Source: Tannerella sp.
Lineage (GTDB): Bacteria > Bacteroidota > Bacteroidia > Bacteroidales > Tannerellaceae
Assembly (NCBI GenBank): GCA_031262895.1
Contig: JAISGW010000020.1
Location: forward strand, 1 to 9,664
Direction of reading: 5' to 3'
DNA length: 9,664 bases
Shown here: in pieces, positions 1 to 6,555 of the stretch
Layout of the letters: every line of letters begins with the position of its first letter
Numbering within the stretch: position 1 is the first letter of the stretch
Program-made: the position numbers and the translations under genes
The notes under the pieces: generated by a model
What the model saw: the letters and a program-made list of their open reading frames with translations, nothing else
What the model was told of the DNA's origin: nothing
The model's database searches: none

Positions 1-156
1 CGCCGATTGCGCCGTGTCGCCCGCATGGACACGCCCCGCCTTGAAGCCAACCAGCCAGTCGGATTTATAATGGTAACAAGAACGATGCGCCTCCAACGCA
101 AACAATGTTTCCATAGACATATCAAGAGACATATTAAGTTGTTTCTTATCATTCAT
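1..156 (-). CDS. Unknown protein, N-terminal part (runs off left edge)
   Basis: An open frame starts with ATG at 156 on the minus strand and stays open for 52 codons to the window edge, with no stop. The visible N-terminus begins MNDKKQLNMSLDMSMETLF and continues through a segment rich in His, Tyr and Trp (AHRSCYHYKSDWLVGFKAGR). There is no signal peptide or membrane segment, so a cytoplasmic protein is likely. I do not recognise the family. Internal ATGs at codons 9, 13 and 15 could also be the true start. Support for a real gene comes from a Bacteroidetes-type -7 box (TACCTTTG on the minus strand, 207-214) about 50 bases upstream and an A/T-rich leader. It is divergent from the AraC-type gene at 542. 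Function is not assigned. Confidence 0.6.
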   Translation of the reverse strand, partial: MNDKKQLNMSLDMSMETLFALEAHRSCYHYKSDWLVGFKAGRVHAGDTAQSA

Positions 157-206
157 TTCAATCTCACACACACGCAAACCCTTGGCTTAAGTAAGGGAAT
201 GCGCCG

Positions 207-214
207 CAAAGGTA
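207..214 (-). promoter_or_regulatory. Bacteroidetes-type -7 box (minus)
   Basis: The minus strand reads TACCTTTG, an exact match to the TAnnTTTG -7 element of the primary Bacteroidetes sigma factor. It lies about 50 bases upstream of the ATG at 156. No good TTTG -33 element sits at the usual 19-21 base spacing. Only CTTG (232-235) is near, at 17 bases, and that region overlaps the dyad at 235-269. This suggests regulated rather than constitutive use. Confidence 0.5.
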
Positions 215-234
215 AGAAAATATCAGGCATGCAA

Positions 235-269
235 GGGGTGAATTCTATTTTTTGCCCAGAATTCGCCCC
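235..269. repeat. Imperfect inverted repeat (possible operator)
   Basis: GGGGTGAATTCT (235-246) and AGAATTCGCCCC (258-269) are complementary at 11 of 12 positions around an 11-base spacer. The odd pair is a G-U wobble if transcribed on the plus strand. The dyad covers the place where the -33 element of the minus-strand promoter should be, which fits an operator. No U-tract follows on the plus strand, so it is not a standard terminator. Both arms contain GAATTC, itself palindromic. Confidence 0.4.
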
Positions 270-274
270 AAAAC

Positions 275-293
275 TGTTTCTATAATCGAAACA
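275..293. repeat. TGTTTC-N7-GAAACA dyad
   Basis: A perfect 6-base inverted repeat with a 7-base AT-rich spacer lies between the two divergent promoters. Its 19-base size is right for a dimeric repressor or activator site. No particular regulator can be named. Confidence 0.3.
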
Positions 294-415
294 ATTGGAC
301 TTATAGTTTTCTATTTAAAGAAATTTAGGTGGCGTTTTGCTGAATATTGATTACTTACGGAGAAATTGTACATACAAATATCGTTTTTGAAAACGACAAA
401 ACAAGCGAACAGCTC

Positions 416-423
416 TACCTTTG
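416..423 (+). promoter_or_regulatory. -7 box upstream of the AraC-type gene
   Basis: TACCTTTG matches the Bacteroidetes -7 consensus TAnnTTTG exactly. The nearest TTTG (386-389) is 26 bases upstream, longer than the usual 19-21, so the -33 element is poor and an activator may be needed. The predicted leader to the ATG at 542 is about 110 bases. Confidence 0.5.
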
Positions 424-541
424 CGCTGTCTTCGAAAAGGGAAGAGGGAAATTGCAATAAAAAGCAATCCATTTTCCCCGCGGAAGCAGAGAAAACGATT
501 ATCATTTCTAAGAAATTCATTATTTATACATAACAAATCAA

Positions 542-1414
542 ATGACTAATTCACTTTACTTCGAGGAGCAGCAACCCAGCTCCCAAGAGGGCCAAGCGGG
601 TTTCCGCTATGTGGAGACCGAGGCCAACACGCAAATCACGTTTCAAAACAACGAGTTGCACCATCTGGTATTCATGCTTACCGGCAACGCCAATGCTAAT
701 TGTAACGAATTCAGGAATCAAGCCATTGGGGGCAAGGAATTCGTGTTCTTTCCCAAACTGTCGAACTCAGCCATTCTAACAACGGCCTCCTGCCGGATGA
801 TCATCTTTTCCTTCTTCAGTCTGAAGTCCTCCTGCGAGAAGCATGCCTTCCAATCGTATTGGAGAATGTTCCCAAACATCAGCTACAAATTCGAACCGCT
901 GCACTTCCAATCGCCGCTGGACGAATTCTTCGACCTGCTGCTGCTCTACTTCAACAAGGGGGTGAACTGCGCTTACCTCCACGAGATTAAGCACCAGGAA
1001 CTGTTCCTCTTGTTGCACACCCAATACTCCAAAGAAAGCCTGGCACGCTTTTTCTTCCCCATCATAGGAAAATCCTTCGACTTCCGCAGCATGGTGATGG
1101 ACAATTACTTGAAGATTACCCACATCGACGAGCTGGCCCGCATGGCCGGCATGGGGCGCACGAACTTCGACAACAAGTTCAAGGACGAGTTCGGCACCTC
1201 TCCACACCAATGGATACTCAAACAGAAGGCCAAACACGTAAAGCACAGCCTTGCGGAACCGGGCGCCACCTTCAGTGACGTAATGCGCAAGTACCGCTTC
1301 AACTCGGCCACCCATTTCACCCGTTTCTGCAAGCAGCAATTCGGCTGCACCCCGACGGAATTGACCCGTCAAATCCGTCGCGAAGAAATGGAAATGATGA
1401 AAGAGAATCTTTGA
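542..1414 (+). CDS. AraC-family transcriptional regulator
   Basis: The protein has 290 residues, the usual size for AraC-family activators. The N-terminal half (about 20-95) has a beta-rich, cupin-like pattern (HHLVFMLTG, then GGKEFVFFPKLS), probably the effector or dimerisation domain. The C-terminal DNA-binding domain has the two expected helix-turn-helix units: HIDELARMAGMGRTNFDNKF at about 194-213, and FSDVMRKYRFNSATHFTRF at about 244-262, followed by a CTPTELTR ending close to the family GxSPxxYR signature. It has no membrane segment and is expected to be a cytoplasmic DNA-binding protein. The ATG at 542 follows an A-rich leader typical of Bacteroidetes. It is divergent from the unknown minus-strand gene, and the dyads between them are candidate binding sites. 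It stands alone and ends before a terminator pair. The ligand and regulon cannot be read from the sequence. Confidence 0.92.
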   Translation: MTNSLYFEEQQPSSQEGQAGFRYVETEANTQITFQNNELHHLVFMLTGNANANCNEFRNQAIGGKEFVFFPKLSNSAILTTASCRMIIFSFFSLKSSCEKHAFQSYWRMFPNISYKFEPLHFQSPLDEFFDLLLLYFNKGVNCAYLHEIKHQELFLLLHTQYSKESLARFFFPIIGKSFDFRSMVMDNYLKITHIDELARMAGMGRTNFDNKFKDEFGTSPHQWILKQKAKHVKHSLAEPGATFSDVMRKYRFNSATHFTRFCKQQFGCTPTELTRQIRREEMEMMKENL

Positions 1415-1471
1415 TATGCAAGTATTTAAGCATGACTAAGTAAGACTTTCATCATAGGTCTCACTTGCTTG

Positions 1472-1510
1472 AAAAAAAGTCCGATGTTTGCGCGCAAACG
1501 TCGGACTTTT
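1472..1510 (-). terminator. Intrinsic terminator for the histidine kinase operon
   Basis: An almost perfect hairpin with arms 1475-1492 and 1493-1510 (18 and 18 bases, one wobble) is centred on GCGCGC. On the minus strand the stem runs into seven T (1478-1472), so it serves best as the terminator for the dgt-kinase transcript. On the plus strand only TTTT follows, giving possible weaker function for the AraC-type gene. Confidence 0.8.
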
Positions 1511-1519
1511 GTCATCCAA

Positions 1520-1557
1520 AAGTTCCATGTTTTTTGAAAAATGTGGAACTTATTTTT
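1520..1557 (+). terminator. Intrinsic terminator for the AraC-type gene
   Basis: AAGTTCCA (1520-1527) pairs with TGGAACTT (1544-1551). Two wobble pairs and a TTTTT/AAAAA inner stem extend it. On the plus strand it is followed by ATTTTT (1552-1557). It lies just past the terminator that better serves the opposite strand. Confidence 0.7.
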
Positions 1558-1570
1558 GGGGAGATAGGAG

Positions 1571-2731
1571 TTAGCCTTTATAGCGGTGCAACTCAATGCG
1601 GAAGGTGGTTCCTCTGCCCATTTCCGAACTCTTGACGAAAATGCGGCCGCCGTGGTAGGATTCGATGATGCGCTTCACTAAGGAAAGCCCCAAGCCCCAG
1701 CCGCGCGCCTTCGTAGTATAACCCGGATTGAAGACCGTCTTGAATTTCGATTTGGGGATGCCCTTGCCTGTGTCGGACACGTCGATACGCACCCGCTTGC
1801 CGTCGCTATCGTCGAGCTTGAAACGGATTTTCCCCTGCCCGCCCATGGCGTCGGCCGCGTTCTTCACGAGGTTTTCCACGACCCAGGCAAAGAGCGACTC
1901 ATTCATCAGCACCACGACCGGCACCGCCGGCAAGTCGGACTCCAAGCTGACTTTGGCGGAGACGCGCTTTTCCATATAGCCCAAGGCCGAACGGATGGAG
2001 GAGCAAATGTCGACCGGCACCGGACTGGGATTGGAGCCGATTTTAGAGAAGCGTTCGGCAATCATTTCCAGCCGCCCCACGTCTTTGGCCATTTCTTCTA
2101 CCCAAAAGGCCTGCGGCTCTTTGCCGCGCAGGTATTCCACCCACGCAATCAACGAGGAGATGGGCGTGCCCAACTGGTGGGCCGTTTCCTTCGACAAACC
2201 CACCCATACTTTGTTCTGCTCGGCCTTCTTCGTACTGGCCCAGGCGAGGAAGGCGATGAGGATAAAAACAAAGACGACGCCCAACTGTAGATAAGGAAAG
2301 ACTATCAGGCGCTTGAGGATGATGGAATCATCATAATAAATGTATTGGAAGCTGCCGTCCTTCAGGTCTATCGGTATGGGTTTGTTCTTCCTTTTGAATT
2401 CCGCCAATTTCTTTTGCAGGAAGGCCTCTTTGCCTTTCTCCGGCAGCTCAATGTTGCGGTATTGGGCGATATGCCCCTTTTCGTCGACGAGGATGACGGG
2501 GATAGTCGTATTGCCCTGCAGGACGCGCAGGGTCAGCTCCATGTTCAGGTTCGTATCTTCGCTGACCATGGCACGTCCGGCAGCCGCCCAGATGGCAACC
2601 TTGTCGCGTTCCTCATTGGCCAGCTTGCTTATCAGGCGGTTCGATATTACCAGCGAGGCGACGGCTGTCAATACGGCGGCGATGATGAAGGCGTACTCAA
2701 GGCGCTGCCGCGAATCATAAATGTTCCTCAT
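1571..2731 (-). CDS. Membrane sensor histidine kinase (orphan)
   Basis: The protein has 386 residues. Two membrane segments (about 13-30 and 142-164) enclose a periplasmic loop of about 110 residues that I do not recognise as a known sensor domain. The cytoplasmic part has the H-box KETAHQLGTPISSL with the predicted phospho-acceptor His185, then an HATPase_c domain: N-box ENLVKNAADAM (286-296), D-box DVSDTGKGI (317-325), F-box around F334 and G-box GWGLGL (344-349). All catalytic motifs are present, so it should be active in autophosphorylation. The start codon overlaps the dgt stop in an ATGA (2728-2731), indicating translational coupling. No response regulator is encoded in the window, so its partner must lie elsewhere. 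The gene ends 13 bases before the terminator region. The signal it senses is unknown. Confidence 0.94.
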   Translation of the reverse strand: MRNIYDSRQRLEYAFIIAAVLTAVASLVISNRLISKLANEERDKVAIWAAAGRAMVSEDTNLNMELTLRVLQGNTTIPVILVDEKGHIAQYRNIELPEKGKEAFLQKKLAEFKRKNKPIPIDLKDGSFQYIYYDDSIILKRLIVFPYLQLGVVFVFILIAFLAWASTKKAEQNKVWVGLSKETAHQLGTPISSLIAWVEYLRGKEPQAFWVEEMAKDVGRLEMIAERFSKIGSNPSPVPVDICSSIRSALGYMEKRVSAKVSLESDLPAVPVVVLMNESLFAWVVENLVKNAADAMGGQGKIRFKLDDSDGKRVRIDVSDTGKGIPKSKFKTVFNPGYTTKARGWGLGLSLVKRIIESYHGGRIFVKSSEMGRGTTFRIELHRYKG

Positions 2732-4053
2732 ACGGCAGGCAGGCTCATGCCGGTAATTTTGCGATAAAGGTCGAGGGCGTAGACGTCGGTCATGCCCGAA
2801 ATGTAATCAAGCACACATTGCAGGCGGCCGTAGGTATCAGTCGCGTGGACATCGTATTGTTCGGGGATGCGCTGGAGCAGCAACTTGCTGTAAGCATGTT
2901 CGGGCTTGGTAACGGCTTCGGTCAGGATGTCTATCAGCTGGCTGAAGATATGGTAGCCGGCCAACTCAACGTCGAGCACCTCCTTGGCGCAGTAGATTTT
3001 CTTATAAGCCCGGTCGGAGCAGGCGGCATAGGCCTGCCGCAAGGTAGGGGTGATTCTTTGTATGAGCGAGCCTTCGAAACGGCCGCCGCGTATGTCCGCC
3101 TCGTTTTCCATGAAGACTTCCGCGCAGGCGTCCACCAGCATGCCGACGATACCGCTGCGCAGGTAGGCGATGCGCTCGTTCATGTCGCCCACCATCCGCA
3201 TCACGCCTTTGGTATGTTCGAGGCGTTCCCCCTCAAAGAAGGCCAGCAGAAGTTCAATGGTCTCCTCGTCGCCGAGGATGCGCAGCTTGTGCGCGTCTTC
3301 GATATCCATCAACTGGTAGCAAATGTCGTCGGCAGCTTCCACGAGATAGACGAGCGGATAGCGGGCAAAGCGCCCCCCGCCCTCGTCGGTGATGCCCAGT
3401 TCGACGGCAATCCGATGATAAGTTTCCTCTTCGCTTTGGAAGAAACCCAGTTTCCCGTTGGTCGTGATAGTAGAAGGATAAGGATATTTGACAATGGAAG
3501 CCAGCGTGCAATAAGTCAGGGCGAAGCCTCCCTTACGACGGCCGATGAACTGGTGGGTGAGCAGCCGCAGGGTGTTGGCGTTCCCTTCGAAATGCAGGAA
3601 ATCATCCCAACGCCCGCCCTCGGCTTCCACCTTTCCGCGCAGTTCCTTTCCGTTGCCATCCCTGAAATAGGCTTGGATGGCTCTTTCGCCCGAATGGCCG
3701 AAGGGAGGGTTTCCCATGTCATGTGCCAGGCAAGCCGCCGACACGATAGAGCCTATCTCGGGGAAATTCAAGCTGGCCGAAGGATATTCTTGCGCCAGTA
3801 CCTTGCCCACGTGGTCACCCAGCGAACGCCCCACGCAGGAAACCTCCAAGCTATGCGTAAGCCGGTTATGCACGAAGATGCTTCCCGGAAGCGGGAAGAC
3901 TTGGGTCTTATTTTGCAGTCGCCGGAAAGGCGAAGAAAAAACCAGCCGGTCATAGTCGCGCTGGAAATACGTCCGTTCATGTTTGCGCTCGTGGTAATTT
4001 TCCAGCCCCAGGCGCTTGCCGGACAACAAGCTTGTCCAATCCATAGATTCCAT
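2728..4053 (-). CDS. dgt: Deoxyguanosinetriphosphate triphosphohydrolase (dGTPase)
   Basis: The 441-residue protein is of the Dgt/SamHD1-type HD family, which cleaves dGTP (or other dNTPs) to the deoxynucleoside plus tripolyphosphate and so controls dNTP pools in the cytoplasm. Visible motifs are SPFRRLQNKTQV (41-52) and HNRLTHSLEV, with first metal ligand His67. The HD pair follows in CLAHDMGNPPFGHSGE (His111-Asp112, with His120), then FEGNAN (155-160) and EAADDICY (239-246), which supplies the last metal-ligand Asp. Length fits the family. The start at 4053 is the first ATG, and an ATG three codons later is also possible. It is the first gene of a two-gene operon with the histidine kinase, joined by a 4-base overlap. 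It is divergent from the TM-LuxR regulator with only 74 bases between them. No clear promoter boxes were found for it. Substrate preference among dNTPs cannot be predicted. Confidence 0.93.
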   Translation of the reverse strand: MESMDWTSLLSGKRLGLENYHERKHERTYFQRDYDRLVFSSPFRRLQNKTQVFPLPGSIFVHNRLTHSLEVSCVGRSLGDHVGKVLAQEYPSASLNFPEIGSIVSAACLAHDMGNPPFGHSGERAIQAYFRDGNGKELRGKVEAEGGRWDDFLHFEGNANTLRLLTHQFIGRRKGGFALTYCTLASIVKYPYPSTITTNGKLGFFQSEEETYHRIAVELGITDEGGGRFARYPLVYLVEAADDICYQLMDIEDAHKLRILGDEETIELLLAFFEGERLEHTKGVMRMVGDMNERIAYLRSGIVGMLVDACAEVFMENEADIRGGRFEGSLIQRITPTLRQAYAACSDRAYKKIYCAKEVLDVELAGYHIFSQLIDILTEAVTKPEHAYSKLLLQRIPEQYDVHATDTYGRLQCVLDYISGMTDVYALDLYRKITGMSLPAV

Positions 4054-4127
4054 AGCGGCGTAAAATTAAAAATAATATATGTGAAAGGCCTTGGCGACTT
4101 CTTTGTTTCTTCTTTCATTTGTATATT
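4054..4127. promoter_or_regulatory. Short divergent promoter region
   Basis: Seventy-four AT-rich bases must hold the start signals for both dgt (minus) and the TM-LuxR regulator (plus). I could not find a consensus TTTG-N19-21-TAnnTTTG pair on either strand. TAATTTTA on the minus strand is the closest weak -7 match. The spacing means the two promoters probably overlap. Confidence 0.3.
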
Positions 4128-6137
4128 ATGTATAAGGGAGTGGCCATATTGTGTATCATGCTGGCAGCCCGCCTGGCTTATGCGGACGAGGCGCCGCCCT
4201 CGCTGTTCCTGAAACGGTACGGCAGCAAAGACTACAAGGCCAGCAGCCAGAACTGGGACTTGGCCTTTTCGCCCGACGGCGTTCTGTACGTAGCCAACAA
4301 TTCCGGCCTGCTGACTTTTGACGGCAACAATTGGACGACCTACGAAATGCCCGACCGTAGCGACCTGCAGCGGGTCTGCTGGCGCAACGACACCGTCTAC
4401 ACGACGAGCGAAACGCAGAGCGGCTATTGGCTGCCTGATGGCAGCGGCCTCCTGCAATTCCATCCGCAGTCCCTGCCGCCGCAGGTCTGCTTCCGTTCTC
4501 CAAGCGAAGGTTTGCCGGCAGATTTGCCCGAAGTTATCCTGCGCAGCAAGCCGAGCGCCTTCGCCAAAGCCGGTCCTTATCATTTCATCGGCACCCGGGC
4601 TGAAGGGATTTACGTCACCGACGCCCGCGACGAACAGATACTCCTGCATTTCTCTACCCATCTGGGCCTCCAAAACAACCTGGTACACGCCTTGTACGTA
4701 CAGGATTCCCTGCATGTATGGGCGGCTTTCGACAACGGCCTGGTGCAGTTCAGCATACATTCGGCCATGCGCCTATTAGCCACCCGCAACCAAATCGGCA
4801 TGTTGCAGGATATTGTCTTGGAGGAGGGCAATTTGTACGCGCGGACCAACACCGGCTACTTTAAGCGTCCCATAGCCTTGGGGCATCTCTTTGTGCGCAT
4901 CAACGAAGCAGAAGGGCGCCTGCATCTGCCTCCACGTCCGCCGCGTGCCGTTCCCGTCGGAGAAATCCATTGGGCCGACAGCAGTTTCTCCGAACTTCTT
5001 CGAATGCGTACGGCTTACCGCCTTTCTCCCAGCCGCTACTGGTTCACCGGAGAGAACGAGGCCCTGCTGCTTAGCATCACCCAAATAGGCTTCCGCCAAG
5101 AATGCCATCTGCTCTTCGACGATTACTACCTGAACCTTGAGCACCGGGGTGACCAAATTATCAGCCTCAACGATTCCCTGCACGTAGTATCTACTGTGGA
5201 AGGGCCGCTGTTGGTCAACACCGCCCAACTGATGCGTGAGGCCGACAGCCGAGGCAGTCCCTTCCGTTTCACCCGCATCCAATACAAGGACAAACACGGC
5301 GTCCATTACCTGAATCCAGAAACGGGAAAGGTGGACTTGCCCTACGACTTCCACGAGTTGAACATACAAGTGGCCTCTTCCCTGCTCGACCAGAACAACC
5401 AAATCAGCTACCGCGTTAAAGAGCTTTCCGAGCATTGGTCGCCCTGGCAAGACGAAGGCACTATCACACTGCAATTGCCCGAAGCCCGCTCCACCTTACT
5501 GGTGCGTAAACATACCCTCGACGGCAATTCTCCCGAAATCAAGCTGCTGATAGAAGTGCATCCGCCCTGGTACGAGAGTGTCTGGGCCTTCCTTCTTTAC
5601 GCCGCCCTAACCAGCGGCATCGCCTTGCTGGTCGTCCGCTACTTAGTGAGCCGCGAAAAGGAAAAGAACGAGCACCTGGCCAATCAACTGCTCGAAAACG
5701 AACTGCAAAACAAGAAAAACGAATTGGGAAAGCAGACTTCCGCCCTGGTGCGCAAGAGCCGCGCCCTGAACGCCATCCTTGAAGAACTGGAAAAACAGAA
5801 GAGCGAACTGGGTGAACGTTATCCCGCAAAGCTCTACCAGCGCCTGCGCAACCTCATCGAAAAAGAATTTTCCGACGACAGCGACTGGAAAGCCTTCGAC
5901 GCTTACTTCGAAAACGCCCATCAAAACTTCATCGAACGCTTCCGACGCCAGTATGCCGACGTCACCACGGGCGACATACGCATCTGTTGCCTGCTGCGCA
6001 TGAATCTTTCCACCAAAGAAATCGCTTCCATCCTCCATATTTCCATACGTGCCGTGGAACTGCGTCGCTACCGCCTCAGGAAACGTCTCGGATTAGAGCA
6101 AGAGACGAACTTGTCGGAGTTTCTGATGAGCTTCTGA
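4128..6137 (+). CDS. Membrane-anchored propeller/triple-Tyr/LuxR-type regulator
   Basis: With ATG at 4128 the protein has 669 residues (an in-frame TTG at 4119 is less likely). Residues 1-19 are a signal peptide (MYKGVAILCIMLAARLAYA). About 20-370 is a periplasmic region with beta-propeller-like units (WDLAFSPDGVLYVANNSGLLTFDG). About 377-478 resembles the triple-tyrosine (Y_Y_Y) domain that closes such sensors (LPYDFHELNIQVAS, ISYRVKELSEHWSPW). One membrane helix follows (about 484-506), then a charged coiled coil (about 507-563) and a C-terminal LuxR-type helix-turn-helix (TTGDIRICCLLRMNLSTKEIASILHISI cut here to key parts: STKEIASILHIS, RAVELRRYRLRKRL). There is no kinase or receiver domain, so it should link a periplasmic signal directly to DNA while tethered in the inner membrane. 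It is divergent from dgt. Ligand and targets are unknown. The control region just downstream (6209-6310) is a candidate target. Confidence 0.85.
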   Translation: MYKGVAILCIMLAARLAYADEAPPSLFLKRYGSKDYKASSQNWDLAFSPDGVLYVANNSGLLTFDGNNWTTYEMPDRSDLQRVCWRNDTVYTTSETQSGYWLPDGSGLLQFHPQSLPPQVCFRSPSEGLPADLPEVILRSKPSAFAKAGPYHFIGTRAEGIYVTDARDEQILLHFSTHLGLQNNLVHALYVQDSLHVWAAFDNGLVQFSIHSAMRLLATRNQIGMLQDIVLEEGNLYARTNTGYFKRPIALGHLFVRINEAEGRLHLPPRPPRAVPVGEIHWADSSFSELLRMRTAYRLSPSRYWFTGENEALLLSITQIGFRQECHLLFDDYYLNLEHRGDQIISLNDSLHVVSTVEGPLLVNTAQLMREADSRGSPFRFTRIQYKDKHGVHYLNPETGKVDLPYDFHELNIQVASSLLDQNNQISYRVKELSEHWSPWQDEGTITLQLPEARSTLLVRKHTLDGNSPEIKLLIEVHPPWYESVWAFLLYAALTSGIALLVVRYLVSREKEKNEHLANQLLENELQNKKNELGKQTSALVRKSRALNAILEELEKQKSELGERYPAKLYQRLRNLIEKEFSDDSDWKAFDAYFENAHQNFIERFRRQYADVTTGDIRICCLLRMNLSTKEIASILHISIRAVELRRYRLRKRLGLEQETNLSEFLMSF

Positions 6138-6208
6138 AGACTGCTTGAAAAAGTTCCTTTTGCCTCGTCGCCGGTCTCAAAGCAGCTGTTTTCAAAGGAA
6201 TTTTCCAT

Positions 6209-6278
6209 AATGAGAAAGTCATGTAGTAGTGTTTTTCGAAAAAAGTGGCAAATGAGCAGGCCATGTAGCAGGCATTTT
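6209..6278 (+). repeat. Two 28-base direct repeats spaced 42 bp
   Basis: Bases 6209-6236 and 6251-6278 match at 21 of 28 positions. The conserved core is AATGAG followed six bases on by CATGTAG and then AG. The 42-base period is four helical turns, so both copies face the same side of the helix. The second copy ends exactly where the -33 TTTG of the downstream promoter begins (6279). This is the geometry of a class II activator site. Confidence 0.5.
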
Positions 6279-6310
6279 TTTGAGCCGCCGGAAGGCATGC
6301 GCTTACTTTG
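6279..6310 (+). promoter_or_regulatory. Bacteroidetes-type promoter of the small transcript
   Basis: A -33 element TTTG (6279-6282) is followed after exactly 20 bases by TTACTTTG (6303-6310), one mismatch from TAnnTTTG. Spacing is ideal for the primary Bacteroidetes sigma factor. Predicted transcription start is near 6316. Confidence 0.6.
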
Positions 6311-6363
6311 CGTTCAGAAAGTTCAACCTCAATGGAGGAAGGACAAAGAGGCATAAGTTCATA

Positions 6364-6411
6364 ATGTTTAGGTTAGTTTTAATTGCACACTACATCTCCC
6401 CAAACCCTTAA
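6364..6411 (+). CDS. Possible 15-residue leader peptide
   Basis: ATG at 6364 opens the short frame MFRLVLIAHYISPNP, ending in TAA. It sits inside the small transcript, ahead of the terminator. It is hydrophobic at the start but shows no run of a single amino acid that would point to a classical attenuator. Another tiny frame (ATG 6332, 10 residues) lies upstream. A frame this short can arise by chance, so confidence is low. Confidence 0.2.
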   Translation: MFRLVLIAHYISPNP

Positions 6412-6444
6412 CTCAAAACGTCAAAACGAGAAGTAGGAAGGATC

Positions 6445-6478
6445 TCCCTCCGGCGCGATGCCGGGGGGATTCTTTTTT
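6445..6478 (+). terminator. Strong intrinsic terminator of the small transcript
   Basis: TCCCTCCGGC (6445-6454) pairs over ten positions (one wobble) with GCCGGGGGGA (6460-6469) around the loop GCGAT. TC and then six T follow (6473-6478). The stem is GC-rich and the U-tract lies on the plus strand only, so it terminates plus-strand transcription. Confidence 0.85.
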
Positions 6479-6555
6479 AGTCCTCCGCCCTTTGCACTTG
6501 GCATCCTATCGGTCGGGGCAAATGATAATACGTAGCCGTAAGCCTTCCTTCCATG

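Larger units (their letters stand above)
157..541. other. Divergent intergenic control region
   Basis: This 385-base gap separates the minus-strand partial gene from the plus-strand AraC-type gene and has no convincing ORF. It contains a -7 box on each strand, two dyads (235-269 and 275-293) and a possible hairpin in the AraC leader (446-478). In that hairpin, GGGAAA at 446-451 pairs with TTTCCC at 473-478 and ATTGC at 451-455 with GCAAT at 464-468, leaving a one-sided bulge. It is AT-rich compared with the flanking genes. Short ORFs on either strand here look like noise. Confidence 0.6.
6316..6478 (+). ncRNA. Candidate small RNA or orphan leader transcript
   Basis: A promoter with correct spacing and a strong intrinsic terminator bracket about 160 bases with no normal gene, and the next plus-strand gene starts only at 9027. 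GGAGG at 6334-6338 can pair with CCTCC (6447-6451) in the 5' arm of the terminator, and the pairing can extend by three more pairs across a mismatch. The RNA could therefore switch between a terminator and an antiterminator form, as leaders do. A 15-codon ORF (6364-6411) lies between these elements. I do not recognise an Rfam family. It may be a trans-acting sRNA, or a leader that has lost its gene. Confidence 0.45.

Noticed and set aside
776..1372. 198-codon open frame on the minus strand
   Set aside because: It is antisense to the AraC-type gene, which has both helix-turn-helix units intact.
2818..4212. 464-codon open frame on the plus strand
   Set aside because: It lies antisense to dgt, whose HD-family motifs are intact. 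The long frame reflects codon bias of the true gene; its translation has no recognisable domain.
3768..4760. 330-codon open frame on the minus strand
   Set aside because: It overlaps the start of dgt in another frame and the antisense of the TM-LuxR gene, crossing the divergent promoter region. No domain is seen.
4776..5474. 232-codon open frame on the minus strand
   Set aside because: It is antisense to the sensor region of the TM-LuxR gene, with no motif or start signal.
6209..6278. Possible CRISPR array
   Set aside because: Only two imperfect copies are present with no regular spacers and no cas genes; the layout beside a -33 box fits regulatory sites.
6068..6354. 76- and 92-codon minus-strand frames over the end of the TM-LuxR gene and the repeats
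   Set aside because: They overlap the conserved HTH coding region antisense and the promoter/repeat region. Composition looks random.
6316..6478. RNase P RNA, SRP RNA or 6S RNA
   Set aside because: The hallmark conserved cores of these RNAs are not visible, and the length does not fit RNase P.
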